Shown: positions 27,854-37,188, counted from the first letter of the stretch. The stretch is DNA of 64,000 nt from Okeanomitos corallinicola TIOX110 (GCF_038050375.1 NZ_CP150886.1:1591318-1655317), one strand, 5' to 3'. Made by a program: numbers and translations. Notes: generated by a model from the sequence alone, not told the origin.

Positions 27854-28330
27854 TTACGAATTACCTTGTCTTTTATCAACCACTAAAACTAAACAAAGTG
27901 CAGCCACAGCCTTTTCCCATTCTCGACGAACCTTCACATCTTCCACACCATCAAATAAACTAACCAAACGCGGAACAGCTTGTTCTAAAGCCACTGCTGG
28001 AACAGGATGATGTAACTCAACTAAATGATTAAGAGTTTCCTGATTATTCAAAAAATTCACAACCCAAGTAGTAGTATGTGCTGGACTATCAGGAACTCGT
28101 TTAACACCTAACTCATTTTTTAACCAATCATAAAAAGCTGGTAAATGTTCCGCCAAAACTGCACCAGCAGTTGGTAAAGTTTCCCGTAATAATGTAATAT
28201 TTAGACTAGCTAATTCTTGGTTTAATACAGGTGAATTAAGAACTTCATCTAAAGGTGTCGAAAGAATAGCTTCTATTTCCGATGCAGAAAAATTGAGATG
28301 TTCGGTAAAAGTAGTAATCAAAGATGACAT
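27854..28330 (-). CDS. Conserved hypothetical protein (158 residues)
   Basis: A soluble, mostly helical protein with no signal or membrane segment. It starts MSSLITTFTEHLNFSASEIE and contains FYDWLKNELGVKRVPDSPAH and a C-terminal AVAALCLVLVV helix. I do not recognise the family. The ATG at 28330 is chosen over one at 28354 because the shorter frame starts at a normal amphipathic helix. It is convergent with the amidase and divergent from the glycine-rich secreted protein. Confidence 0.6.
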   Translation of the reverse strand: MSSLITTFTEHLNFSASEIEAILSTPLDEVLNSPVLNQELASLNITLLRETLPTAGAVLAEHLPAFYDWLKNELGVKRVPDSPAHTTTWVVNFLNNQETLNHLVELHHPVPAVALEQAVPRLVSLFDGVEDVKVRREWEKAVAALCLVLVVDKRQGNS

Positions 28331-28465
28331 TTTGTAAATCCCCCCAAAATTCAAGCTTTCTTTTAGCTTTATTTTATTTATACAGCAGTTTCTGGGAAGA
28401 AAAACCGGAAAATTAGCATCAGCAATTGTATCTCAACTCAAAATTTAGGTGTAATTTACATTGTC

Positions 28466-29887
28466 ATGTTTAAAGGTTTAGCGACAAAATTGCCTCTTGT
28501 AGTAACTTTCTGCTTATTAAATACCGCGAATTTTTCACCTGTTGCTGCTGTGGAGACTTGCGAACTGAACACAGTAAAAGCAAGCTATAAAATAGCTGAT
28601 CGAACTCAGAGAGATAGAGACAGAAGATATTACAATCAAAATGAGTCTAAAGGCAGTGACGGCCGTGCAGGAAGAGAAGGACGTAATGGAGAAAACCAAA
28701 CTATTTCCGCTAACGGTTCACCAGTAAATCTTGATCTATCAGGCACAAATGGAGAAGATGGAGAAGATGGAGAAAACGCCTTTAGACCTCGATGTGGAAG
28801 AGAAGAACGAGCATATTCCAACTCTGATATTCGCGCTGCTGATGGTGGAGATGGGGGAAACGGTGGTAAAGGTGGAGACGGAGGAAATGGTGGTTCTCTC
28901 ACAGTTTATTTCCGCAATTTAGCAGACTTACAGAATATTTTTGTCCGCACAGTTGGGGGAGAAGGTGGACGAGGTGGCCGTGGTGGTGAAGGAACAAGAG
29001 GTTGTAATTGTCGTCGTTCCCGATGGGAAGAAAAAACCTGTACAGGAAGACAATGTACTAATAAAACCTATCGTTGTTATGATGGCACGGATGGCCGAGA
29101 TGGTAGTTATGGCGGTGATGGTAAACAGGGAAGTTTAGGGACTTTAAGCATCATTAATAGTCAAGAACCATTGCAAAGTGATCAACCAACCATCAAAACC
29201 CCTATTTCCCAATTAACAAATCAACAATTTAACCTTTCTAAAAATAAATGGAATCTGCGTCAAGGTGCAACAGCTTTACTTGCACCAGGTTCTGTAATTG
29301 CTGATCAATATCGAGAATTTGATCGGCGGTTAGAAAGCACTTTGAAATTAATTTGGCAAGAAAAACAGCCAATTTCTAACTTTGCTGATCAAAATGTCAC
29401 CCTCACCTTAAATGATAATGAACAAATAGAAATATCCTTCCCAGAAGATATGTGGGTTGACGGGAATGTAGAACTGAAAAATCAGCTAACAGAATATACA
29501 GTTAATTATGCTATTCCTAAACAAGAAGTCACCAAATTAGCAGTAGCAGAATTTTCTGGAACAGGGTCAAACCTCAACCTAAAAATAGTTGATTTAGCAA
29601 GAAGATCAGATTTAATCAATACTAAGTTTAAGGTAAAATACAGAGGAAAAGATAACTTTTCTGAAGGCTTTGGTTATCAAACTTTCTATGAAGGGGAAAT
29701 ACCAGATTCTTTAGTCAGTCGTAACTATAACCGCTTTACCCTAGATTTAGGCAAGTTAAAAATGCCTAATAAAGCCGTTAGTTCTGGTACAGATGTAGAA
29801 ATTGAAGTAGTCGCCATACGTTCTTTAGGTGAACGTTCTGCACAACAAACTTTAAGATGGAAAAGTAGAATTCCTAGAAATAGATAA
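28466..29887 (+). CDS. Secreted protein with a glycine-rich collagen-like segment
   Basis: The 473-residue protein starts with a Sec signal (LPLVVTFCLLNTANFSPVAA, likely cut after residue 29). Residues about 52-220 are rich in G-x-x triplets (GSDGRAGREGRNGENQ, GEDGEDGENA, GGDGGNGGKGGDGGNGG) broken by Cys-rich stretches (CNCRRSRWEEKTC, CTNKTYRCYDG). The C-terminal 230 residues look beta-rich, without a known signature. Loose triple-helix or glycine-loop surface proteins of this kind occur in cyanobacteria, but I cannot name a family. No export or anchor gene is adjacent. Confidence 0.65.
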   Translation: MFKGLATKLPLVVTFCLLNTANFSPVAAVETCELNTVKASYKIADRTQRDRDRRYYNQNESKGSDGRAGREGRNGENQTISANGSPVNLDLSGTNGEDGEDGENAFRPRCGREERAYSNSDIRAADGGDGGNGGKGGDGGNGGSLTVYFRNLADLQNIFVRTVGGEGGRGGRGGEGTRGCNCRRSRWEEKTCTGRQCTNKTYRCYDGTDGRDGSYGGDGKQGSLGTLSIINSQEPLQSDQPTIKTPISQLTNQQFNLSKNKWNLRQGATALLAPGSVIADQYREFDRRLESTLKLIWQEKQPISNFADQNVTLTLNDNEQIEISFPEDMWVDGNVELKNQLTEYTVNYAIPKQEVTKLAVAEFSGTGSNLNLKIVDLARRSDLINTKFKVKYRGKDNFSEGFGYQTFYEGEIPDSLVSRNYNRFTLDLGKLKMPNKAVSSGTDVEIEVVAIRSLGERSAQQTLRWKSRIPRNR

Positions 29888-29910
29888 GCTGTTGTGAATT
29901 TAATTTGAAC

Positions 29911-29940
29911 AATATAGCGGGCAAGATGCCCGCACCACAA
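29911..29940. repeat. GCGGGCAAGATGCCCGC hairpin repeat
   Basis: A perfect 7-bp stem, GCGGGCA-AGA-TGCCCGC, lies about 30 bases after the stop of the secreted protein. It belongs to the hairpin family seen at 6287, 19134, 19216 and 32985 and may stop transcription on either strand. Confidence 0.6.
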
Positions 29941-30003
29941 TATTCCTAATATTTCAATATAGATAGTTTAGAAAGATGAGCTATTCAATAAATTTGTTGA
30001 TAG

Positions 30004-30582
30004 TTAATTATCGGAAGATTTACTTTTATCCTTAGCAATTTGAGCCAGAATATATCCCACAAAATCTAGTAATTGATCTAGAAAAACACCGATAATAGCA
30101 ATATAAAGTAAAGCATCAATTATATATTTAGGATTACTGGCTTTATAGCCATTCCAAACCAAAAATCCCAAACCCTTTGAACCAGCTAACATTTCCGTAG
30201 CAATGACTGTAAACCAAGCTATCCACATACCTGACCTTAAAGCTCTAAAAATGTAATGAATAGCCACACGGAAGTTATTATCTTGTTGCTTAAATTTCTG
30301 AATACCTGTAGCAGTTTCGACAATTATTTGCCAAAGAACTCCACTAAAAACTACAAAAATAGCTGCTGTTTCATTCTCTTTAAATAAAATCAGCGCCATG
30401 GGTAAAAATGCAATAGAAGGAATACTATTGGGAATTTGAAATAAGCGACTAAATAATTGATAAACTATACCATTTATACCAATGACAAAGCCAATAAATA
30501 TACCCAAAGCAGCGGCTGGTATGTAACCTACAAATAAACGTTGTAAGGTAGCTAATATGTCTAATAAGATACTATTTTCCAT
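30004..30582 (-). CDS. Shortened ABC transporter permease (nitrate/sulfonate/taurine type)
   Basis: The 192-residue protein has the NrtB/SsuC/TauC pattern from the second half of the family: LATLQRLFVGYIPAAALGIF, IPSIAFLPMALILFK, IATEMLAGSKGLGFLVWNGY. The family is normally 250-280 residues. About 80 N-terminal residues are absent, and the cytoplasmic EAA loop that docks the ATPase is reduced to KQQDNNFRVAIHYIFRALRS, apparently missing about 15-20 residues. The ribosome site GAGGA touches the ATG. No ATPase or binding-protein gene is adjacent. It may be a degenerate paralogue. Confidence 0.65.
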   Translation of the reverse strand: MENSILLDILATLQRLFVGYIPAAALGIFIGFVIGINGIVYQLFSRLFQIPNSIPSIAFLPMALILFKENETAAIFVVFSGVLWQIIVETATGIQKFKQQDNNFRVAIHYIFRALRSGMWIAWFTVIATEMLAGSKGLGFLVWNGYKASNPKYIIDALLYIAIIGVFLDQLLDFVGYILAQIAKDKSKSSDN

Positions 30583-30778
30583 TCCTCAGTTATGCTCTGA
30601 AATGTCAGGGAAATCCTCAAGCAGAAATATTTAATTACTGCGGAAAGGAACAGGTAAGAGAGAATTTTAACTCAATTAAATTTATCATTAGTTTAAAATT
30701 ATGTTTGTGAATTAAATAACAGTTAAAATCTTAAAAATATGAATACAGTATCAAAATAGATATTTGTCAATTAATGAT

Positions 30779-30808
30779 AAAAAACCCTAACTTATTCACA
30801 AGTCAGGG
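30779..30808 (-). terminator. Intrinsic terminator of the coiled-coil protein gene
   Basis: On the minus strand CCCTGACTT and AAGTTAGGG arms enclose a 6-base loop and are followed by TTTTTT. It lies about 28 bases past the stop of the gene at 30836. Confidence 0.85.
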
Positions 30809-30835
30809 ATTGATTACCATGATTTTAAGGTTGAA

Positions 30836-31411
30836 TTATTTTCCTATATTCCGTTTCATTTGTTCTAGTTCTTCTTGGGTTTCTAAACGACGAAATTGTT
30901 CTTCTAGTTCGTCAAATTTATCATAATAACTACTAGATTGAGTTTGCCAAGGGTTGGTTTCTAAACGCTGTTGAGCTTTATTTTTTTCCCTTGCTTTCTG
31001 TGCTTCCGTCGCTTTTGCTTGCACTTCTTGCCGACGCTGTTGAATTTTGCTTAATAGTTCTTGGGACTGGTTAATACGTTCTTTTAAGCCTTGCATTTGT
31101 CCCCATTTTTGATTACCTTCCCGCAAAAGTGCATCTTCTCTAGCTTGTGCTGGTTGGACTAAATCATCTCTACCTGCGGCTTTAGCTTTTTGAATACGAA
31201 TGTGCCAACGTTGTATTTCTTGCGCTGTAGCGAGTATATCATCTTGCGATCGCTTTTCCTGTGCTTGTAAATCTGCAATCAATTTTAGTGTATCTTCTTC
31301 TTGCTCCCGTAGCTGTTCTAGCAGCATTTCTAATTCTAAATGGGGATTATTACGCAAGAATTCTTCTAAACGATCTTCTAAAAACCGACTGAAATCATCA
31401 AATAAACCCAC
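30836..31411 (-). CDS. Coiled-coil protein of a cyanobacterial family (TIGR04376-like)
   Basis: The 191-residue protein opens with MGLFDDFSRFLEDRLEEFLR and continues as a long charged coiled coil (QLREQEEDTLKLIADLQAQE, EARAREDALLREG-type heptads). The N-terminus and length fit a family that I recall as TIGR04376, found only in cyanobacteria and without known function. The central part resembles PspA/Vipp1-type helices in composition but lacks their signatures. There is no membrane segment. Transcription stops at the hairpin at 30779-30808. Confidence 0.7.
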   Translation of the reverse strand: MGLFDDFSRFLEDRLEEFLRNNPHLELEMLLEQLREQEEDTLKLIADLQAQEKRSQDDILATAQEIQRWHIRIQKAKAAGRDDLVQPAQAREDALLREGNQKWGQMQGLKERINQSQELLSKIQQRRQEVQAKATEAQKAREKNKAQQRLETNPWQTQSSSYYDKFDELEEQFRRLETQEELEQMKRNIGK

Positions 31412-31695
31412 TGTGAAAACTCCAAATTTTAGGTATGTAATTATTTTATTGTAATAATATTTATAAATAGTGACACGTTTATAGTGTTTATTGGTTTTTA
31501 TTAGGTTTAGATAATAACGAACCGCAGAGAGGTAGAGGGTAAAGGTATATAGAGATTTTTTGTATCAGAGCTATACTTTCTAATTTTGACATTTTGATTG
31601 GGATTTATTAACGGTGTGAGTCATTACAGTATCAAGGATTTCCTTTTAATCTTAAAAAATAATATAGAATTGCATCTACTAGCAAAAATTGAGAT

Positions 31696-31887
31696 ATGCG
31701 ATATCAAGTTAAGCTGAACAAAATAGATCATGTCTATGCAATTTGGTGTCCTGCTTTACCCGGATGCTGGACAGTTGGTGATACGGAACAAGAAGCCTTA
31801 GAAAAGATAAAATATGTCATTAAAGATTACTTACAAGGACTTGATGATACTACCAAAAATGCAGAGTTTTATTATATAGATGTATAG
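31696..31887 (+). CDS. Orphan HicB-type antitoxin
   Basis: A 63-residue HicB-fold protein: MRYQVKLNKIDHVYAIWCPA, then LPGCWTVGDTEQEALEKIKY. The P-x-L-P-G-C-x-x-x-G-D-T motif is the family hallmark. No hicA is present on either side: the next gene is 34 bases away on the opposite strand. The short length lacks a DNA-binding tail. It may act in trans on another HicA or be a left-over. Confidence 0.78.
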   Translation: MRYQVKLNKIDHVYAIWCPALPGCWTVGDTEQEALEKIKYVIKDYLQGLDDTTKNAEFYYIDV

Positions 31888-31920
31888 TAATAATCTCTAT
31901 TGTATTTTGATTTTTAAACC

Positions 31921-32745
31921 TTAAATTGGTGTCACCCAATAGGTAATACCTTGTACTGTTTTATCCCTAAGACCGAATTTTGGTAAACTCTCTTCATCCC
32001 AACCAAGATAAGTCCAGTGGGGAGTATCTTTTACCACTGTTTGAAACCAGCCATTTTCATTTAATGCTCGTTTTTGGGCTGGGTTTAATACTCCTAAATC
32101 AAGTGCCAAACCCCAGAGATGTTGTGAAGTTCCTGGTGGTGCAACTAAACTGAGAATATTAGTTTCTTTTCCTTGTTTTACTTGTTCTAAGGTACTGTTA
32201 TTAGTATATTTTTGCCAAAATCTTAACGTAGTTGCATAACTGCGGGTACAATCACCAGAATATCCTGATTTTAAAGGTATATCTATTATACTTCTAGCTT
32301 GGTTAAAAGCCTCCGCTGCGGCTGTTTGTAAGTAACATTCTCTCGTACCTTCTACTAAGGTTAATTGTAAATTTTGCTGAAAGGTTTCTGTTTCTTGTTC
32401 GTTATCTAGAATAACTTTTGGTGGTAATTTAATTTCTGAGTTTTGGTTAATAAATATAGTTCCATAGGCACGGAGTAAAATATATTCATAGGTATCTGTT
32501 GAGGGTATATTTTTTAATTGATAATTAATAGTGTCTAAAAATCTTTGTTGTTCATTTAATTCTTGATTGGGAATAAATTTTTCTGTTGAGGAAATCCGGG
32601 TATTATCTCTTCTAGTAACTAGAGAATTAGGTAATGATTGACGACTTTTGATAAAAATGCTAATAGAGACAGTAAAAAGGAAAACGATAAAACTAATTAG
32701 AGTTACTTGTATTAATTGTTTTTTTAGTTCAGGGTTCAGTTTCAT
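31921..32745 (-). CDS. VanY-like D-alanyl-D-alanine carboxypeptidase (peptidase M15B)
   Basis: The 274-residue protein has one N-terminal membrane anchor (LISFIVFLFTVSISIFI) and a periplasmic zinc peptidase domain. The zinc ligands fit M15: SQHLWGLALDLG (H-x6-D) near residue 221 and HWTYLGW near the end. SGYSGDCTRSYATTLRFW holds the usual substrate region before them. Enzymes of this class trim the terminal D-Ala from peptidoglycan stems. It is convergent with the orphan hicB and has no van-type regulators nearby. Confidence 0.85.
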   Translation of the reverse strand: MKLNPELKKQLIQVTLISFIVFLFTVSISIFIKSRQSLPNSLVTRRDNTRISSTEKFIPNQELNEQQRFLDTINYQLKNIPSTDTYEYILLRAYGTIFINQNSEIKLPPKVILDNEQETETFQQNLQLTLVEGTRECYLQTAAAEAFNQARSIIDIPLKSGYSGDCTRSYATTLRFWQKYTNNSTLEQVKQGKETNILSLVAPPGTSQHLWGLALDLGVLNPAQKRALNENGWFQTVVKDTPHWTYLGWDEESLPKFGLRDKTVQGITYWVTPI

Positions 32746-33129
32746 TGTTGATAAAACATTTTTTTGATAACTGTGATTTAATCCTATATCAAAATAATGT
32801 TCATCGAATATTAAGGAAATCAGGATTTATTATTTGATGTAATGATATAGGAATCATAAGTAATTAATCACGATAAAATGTATAAGATAATTTGCCGTGA
32901 ATATATCAATAAAAATGCAAAATTTAAACTACAGCAGATTTAATACCAATAAGGTACAGACATAAATGATAAAACTCTTGTGGGGTGGGCATCTTGCCCG
33001 CCAAGGGTGTACCTCATAACAACGGGAAGTGCTGTATCTACCTTATTATGGTTAGGCGACTTGCTTAAATTTTGACTCCCTCAAACTTTTTAAACATCCT
33101 CTCAATCAATAATCAAACCCTGAAAACTG
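32746..33129. other. Intergenic region with a MITE-like repeat
   Basis: No gene is seen. The central part is the second 107-bp repeat (32930-33036). The remainder is AT-rich with no clear motif. Confidence 0.55.
32930..33036 (-). repeat. 107-bp MITE-like interspersed repeat, copy 2
   Basis: This unit is the reverse complement of the one at 19099-19205 and has the same length. It shares the TACAGCA ends, the GAGGTACA-type inner inverted pair (one side decayed to AAGGTACA) and the GGCGGGCAAGATGCCCACCC core. Mismatches are limited and scattered. Confidence 0.75.
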
Positions 33130-34422
33130 TCATCTGTCACCTAAAAATCCCATTTCCTGCAAACCTTGAAATAACCTTTTCGCCTCTTCAGGATTATCTT
33201 TTTCATGGAGATTAATAGCATATTCAAAAGCTGCCATACTATTCTCCAAATCACCAACCTTTAACAAAACCACCCCTAAATTTTGATAAGCTTCTGCATA
33301 ATCAGGATTTAAAGATATCGCACAATTATAAGCATCAATCGCCTCAACAAACAAACCCATTGCCTTAGAAACCATGCCCAAATTATAATAACCAGTTACA
33401 AAACTATCATCAATTTTTAAAGCAGTTGCATAAGCATTTCTTGCTCCTGGTAAATCTCCTGTTGCTTTTAATAAATTACCTAAATTATTATATCCCCCCA
33501 ATTTTAATAATGGATAAATAGGCAATTTCAACGCCGCTTGATAATAAGAAATAGCCAGAGAGAAATCTTTTAACTGTGTATAGGCAATACCTAAATGATA
33601 ATTTAATTCATATAAAATATCATAATTTTCTTCTTCTCTATCTTCATTAAGAGAGTTTTTTATTCTCATTGCTTGGGAATCTTTCAACCAACCTGAAGCT
33701 TTTTTTTCAGATTTTCTAGAATTACCAACTACCAAATTTAAACCATGGTTTAATAAATCAATTCCTTCATTAACTTTACCTATTTCCACATATATAGCCC
33801 CTAATTTACTACAAAGATAAGCATCATCAGGATGAGTAGCAAGAAATTCCTCCATACTAGCTGCGGCTTTAGCGTGTTTATTTTGTTGATTAATTACAGC
33901 TTTTTGATATCCAGCGTGCAAAATAGCAACTTTTGGTAAATATCCAACTTGCCAATCAGTTTCTTTCTTTAAAATTGCCATCACACTATCATCAACCAAC
34001 GCATGATAAGGACTATCAAAACTAATATCTGGATGGTTACGAAATAATCTAGAAACTAGAGAATAGGGTGATTGAGTTGCACCAACTTCTTGACGGACAA
34101 GATTAATTAATAAATAATCGTCAATATTAATAGCTTCTCTAATTTGTGGCACAATTTCTGGCGTGAGAGTTTCATCAGCATCTAACACCAAAATCCAATC
34201 ACCAGTGACATATTTTAACGCCTCGTTACGAGCTTTGCTAAAATCATTGCACCACGGAAAATAATGTAATTTAGCACCAAATTGTTGAGCAATTTCTGGT
34301 GTTTTATCAGTTGAACCCGTATCTAGAACTACAATTTCATCTACTACATTTTTTACACTTTCTAGGCATTTTGGTAATGCAACTTCTTCATTTTTAACAA
34401 TCATGCACAAACTTAGTTTCAT
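33130..34422 (-). CDS. Family 2 glycosyltransferase fused to TPR repeats
   Basis: The 430-residue protein has an N-terminal GT2 domain (MKLSLCMIVKNEEVALPKCL, LDTGSTDKTPEIA, WILVLDADETLTPE with the DxD motif) to about residue 190, then five or more tetratricopeptide repeats (YNNLGNLLKATGDLPGARNA, YQNLGVVLLKVGDLENSMAA). This layout is common in cyanobacteria and firmicutes for glycan-building enzymes; the acceptor is unknown. There are no membrane segments. It is a single minus-strand gene. Confidence 0.88.
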   Translation of the reverse strand: MKLSLCMIVKNEEVALPKCLESVKNVVDEIVVLDTGSTDKTPEIAQQFGAKLHYFPWCNDFSKARNEALKYVTGDWILVLDADETLTPEIVPQIREAINIDDYLLINLVRQEVGATQSPYSLVSRLFRNHPDISFDSPYHALVDDSVMAILKKETDWQVGYLPKVAILHAGYQKAVINQQNKHAKAAASMEEFLATHPDDAYLCSKLGAIYVEIGKVNEGIDLLNHGLNLVVGNSRKSEKKASGWLKDSQAMRIKNSLNEDREEENYDILYELNYHLGIAYTQLKDFSLAISYYQAALKLPIYPLLKLGGYNNLGNLLKATGDLPGARNAYATALKIDDSFVTGYYNLGMVSKAMGLFVEAIDAYNCAISLNPDYAEAYQNLGVVLLKVGDLENSMAAFEYAINLHEKDNPEEAKRLFQGLQEMGFLGDR

Positions 34423-34494
34423 GATGCTAATATTAATTAATTCTTAATGTGTAATTCGTAATTATTAGTTATTAATCAAGGAAAAACTGTCGGA

Positions 34495-34812
34495 TTACAA
34501 AGACATAATTAAATCTGCAAAACCATACACACTGATAATCAGTAAAAGTAAAGATGTGACTATAGTAATTAGTCTTTGAGATGAAGTTGGATGAGCGTGG
34601 TTGGTGGTAGAAATTGCCTCCCGGATTAAAATAGAAATTGATGCTCCTAAAACAAAGCTTAAACCCAAAATTAAATAAGGTTTATCTGGTGTAATTGTTG
34701 AGATCATTAACATGGCGATCGCCAATGATAACATCAACAGTTCAATAAATCTTGGGGGATTATATTGACTAGATAAAATTAAAGTATTTACCCAAAAATT
34801 CCATATTCTCAT
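34495..34812 (-). CDS. Small three-span membrane protein, unknown family
   Basis: The 105-residue protein has three hydrophobic stretches: FIELLMLSLAIAMLMIST, YLILGLSFVLGASISILI and LITIVTSLLLLIISVYGF. The loop between spans two and three is His/Ser/Thr-rich (TTNHAHPTSSQR). I do not recognise the family. It lies downstream of chlI on the same strand, separated by two heptamer arrays, so joint transcription is possible. Confidence 0.55.
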   Translation of the reverse strand: MRIWNFWVNTLILSSQYNPPRFIELLMLSLAIAMLMISTITPDKPYLILGLSFVLGASISILIREAISTTNHAHPTSSQRLITIVTSLLLLIISVYGFADLIMSL

Positions 34813-34822
34813 AATTAGTCAT

Positions 34823-34874
34823 TGGTGATTGGTGATTGGTGATTGGTAACAACTGTCACCTGTCACCTGTCACC
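34823..34874. repeat. Two adjoining heptamer STRR arrays
   Basis: Three TTGGTGA units and one TTGGTAA are followed, after a few bases, by three TGTCACC units (34854-34874). They fill most of the gap between chlI and the small membrane protein gene. Confidence 0.8.
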
Positions 34875-34881
34875 TCAGAAA

Positions 34882-36000
34882 CTAACGTACCCCAGCTTTT
34901 ACACCAGTACCATTTTTCTGTGCAGCATCTTCTGGAAGTTCCACACCAAAGGTGCGAGCAAAAACTTTTTCTACTTTATATCCAGAATCAATAGATTCTA
35001 ACGGATCTTTCCGCAAACGGTGACGCAGACATAAAGTAATTACCCGCCGAATATCATCAACGGTGACATCTGTGCGTCCTTCAAAAGCAGTCAAAGCTTT
35101 AGCAGCGCGGTTGCTAACAATATCACCACGCAAACCATCCACATCTAATTCTGAACAAACTTCAGAAATCTTCACCCGCAGTTCATAGTCAAGGTTAACT
35201 TGGGGTAACAATTCCTGCGCTTGGACAATTTTTTGTTGTAATGCTTCCTGGTCAGCTTTGTGCTGTTCCAAATATACAGCGGGGTTTTGGTCAAATTCTC
35301 CCCGTTGTTCCACAATTTGCACCCGTAAAGCAGGTTCTTTCACGGTGTGAATTTCCGCGTGCATCCCAAACCGGTCTAGTAACTGAGGACGCAATTCACC
35401 TTCTTCTGGGTTTCCTGAACCCACCAACACAAACCGCGCTGGGTGACGGATAGAAATACCTTCCCGTTCTACGGTGTTCCAACCACTAGCAGCAGAGTCG
35501 AGGAGGACATCCACCAAGTGGTCATCTAACAGGTTGACCTCATCTACATAGAGGATACCTCTGTTAGCCTTAGCTAAAAGACCTGGTTCAAAAGCCTTCA
35601 CACCTTCAGACAGAGCTTTTTCGATGTCAATCGTACCGCAAACCCGGTCTTCAGTAGCACCCAATGGTAAATCTACCATTTGTACTTTTTTGTGAGCTAC
35701 GGGAATTTCTAACCCTTGCGCTACTTGTTGACGAACCTCATCGCTCATCAAGTCCGTGTCGCTGGGATCACTGTTGAAGGGGTCATTGGCAACTACTGGT
35801 ATTTCTGGCAACAAATCTGCCAAAGCACGGATAGTAGTAGATTTACCGGTGCCGCGATCGCCCATGATCATTACACCACCAATTTTGGGATCAATCACAT
35901 TTAACAGCAGCGCCAGTTTCATTTCTTCCTGGCCGACAATAGCAGTAAATGGAAAAACCGCGCGACGCGCACTTGCTGTAGTTTGAGCAGTTGAAGTCAC
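34882..36000 (-). CDS. chlI: Magnesium chelatase ATPase subunit I
   Basis: ChlI is the AAA+ motor that drives Mg insertion into protoporphyrin IX with ChlD and ChlH, the first committed step of chlorophyll synthesis. The 372-residue protein has the start [18 protein letters not shown], Walker [10 protein letters not shown], Walker [18 protein letters not shown], sensor [20 protein letters not shown] and the C-terminal lid. The start lies near [13 protein letters not shown]. chlD and chlH are not in the window. The GUN4 fragment at the left edge belongs to the same pathway's family but is far away. Confidence 0.96.
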   Translation of the reverse strand: MTSTAQTTASARRAVFPFTAIVGQEEMKLALLLNVIDPKIGGVMIMGDRGTGKSTTIRALADLLPEIPVVANDPFNSDPSDTDLMSDEVRQQVAQGLEIPVAHKKVQMVDLPLGATEDRVCGTIDIEKALSEGVKAFEPGLLAKANRGILYVDEVNLLDDHLVDVLLDSAASGWNTVEREGISIRHPARFVLVGSGNPEEGELRPQLLDRFGMHAEIHTVKEPALRVQIVEQRGEFDQNPAVYLEQHKADQEALQQKIVQAQELLPQVNLDYELRVKISEVCSELDVDGLRGDIVSNRAAKALTAFEGRTDVTVDDIRRVITLCLRHRLRKDPLESIDSGYKVEKVFARTFGVELPEDAAQKNGTGVKAGVR

Positions 36001-36151
36001 TAAATTACCTTAACAATATTTTTCTGATTACAACTTCTTATTTTGACATATTTAGGGGCATTAGACACGAGGCATAAATTCTTACCAATTGCCAACTGAA
36101 TAGAGACGCTACATTTAACGCCTCTATGTAGTTTTAATTACTGAAAATTGT

Positions 36152-37066
36152 CTATTCTATAGCTTTAACCCCGGCTAAATCTAAAATTGGTGCGATCAAA
36201 TCTTCTCGTTTTACTGCCATAATATGTACACCTTGACAGATACTTTTGGCATTTTGGATCTGTTCGGCGGCAATTTTCATCCCTTCTGCTAATGGTTGTT
36301 TGGCTTTTTCTAACCTGTCAATAATATGATCAGGAATATTTACACCAGGAACGGCTTTATTAATGAATTGAGCATTTTTGGCAGATTTTAACAGAAAAAT
36401 TCCTGCTAGAATTGGTTTGTTGTAACGGGATGCAATTTGATCCATGAACTTTTCTAATTTTTCAAAATCTGTAATTAATTGACTTTGAAAAAATTGCGCT
36501 CCCGCTTCTATTTTTTTTTCAAATCGGCTTTGTAAACCTGACCAACTTTTAGATTGGGGGTCTACTGCTGCACCGGGAAATAAATCTAAGGTGCCATCTT
36601 TTAAAGGTTTCTGGTTAAAATTAAACCCTTCATTCATGTTTCTAATTAACCGCAAAAGACGGATAGATTCTAAATCAAATACTGGTTTAGCATCGGGATG
36701 ATCACCTGCTTTTACAGGATCACCAGTGAGGGCTAAAATGTTACGAATACCTAAAGCATGAGCGCCCATTAAATCTGCTTGTAATCCAATTCTATTGCGA
36801 TCGCGGCACGCCATCTGACAAATTGGTTCAATTCCTTGTTGCAATAAAATCACCGAAGCTGCTAGAGACGACATCCCCAATACAGCACGACTTCCATCGG
36901 TAATATTCACAGCATGAACTCTCCCCTTAAGAGTCGCTGTCATTTCAATCATGTGTGTGGGATCTCCCCCTTTTGGGGGTGATACTTCAGCAGTAACCAG
37001 AAAATCTCCTGCTACTACGGCTTTACGGAAGTTATTTAAAGCACTGGTGCTATGGCTATCCTGCAT
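36152..37066 (-). CDS. metF: Methylenetetrahydrofolate reductase-like protein
   Basis: The 304-residue flavoprotein of the MTHFR fold reduces methylene-THF to methyl-THF for methionine synthesis. Visible are FLVTAEVSPPKGGDPTHMIE at the start, GIEPICQMACRDRNRIGLQ (folate/FAD strand), the NILALTGDPVKAGDHPDAKP loop and AGIFLLKSAKNAQFI. It is the short bacterial form without the eukaryotic regulatory domain. It is more divergent than E. coli MetF, so a related folate enzyme cannot be excluded. Confidence 0.85.
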   Translation of the reverse strand: MQDSHSTSALNNFRKAVVAGDFLVTAEVSPPKGGDPTHMIEMTATLKGRVHAVNITDGSRAVLGMSSLAASVILLQQGIEPICQMACRDRNRIGLQADLMGAHALGIRNILALTGDPVKAGDHPDAKPVFDLESIRLLRLIRNMNEGFNFNQKPLKDGTLDLFPGAAVDPQSKSWSGLQSRFEKKIEAGAQFFQSQLITDFEKLEKFMDQIASRYNKPILAGIFLLKSAKNAQFINKAVPGVNIPDHIIDRLEKAKQPLAEGMKIAAEQIQNAKSICQGVHIMAVKREDLIAPILDLAGVKAIE

Positions 37067-37142
37067 AGTTCAATTTTAATTTTCAGGTTTTCATCAAAAG
37101 TGACATCAAGTCACACTTTCTAGATTAAACCTTAGATTATCC

Positions 37143-37178
37143 AGATCCCCGACTTCTTCAAGAAGTAAGGGATCTTTT
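37143..37178. terminator. AGATCCCCGACTTCTT hairpin after trpS
   Basis: AGATCCC-x2-ACTTCTT and AGAAGT-x2-GGGATCT form a long two-part stem 11 bases beyond the trpS stop. The T run lies on the plus-strand side, so action on trpS relies on the stem. It is the best-preserved copy of this hairpin family in the window. Confidence 0.6.
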
Positions 37179-37188
37179 ATATGCAAAT

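Noticed and set aside
28731-29138. Open frames in other phases across the glycine-rich gene.
   Set aside because: They are shadows of the biased GGN codon stretch in the real frame.
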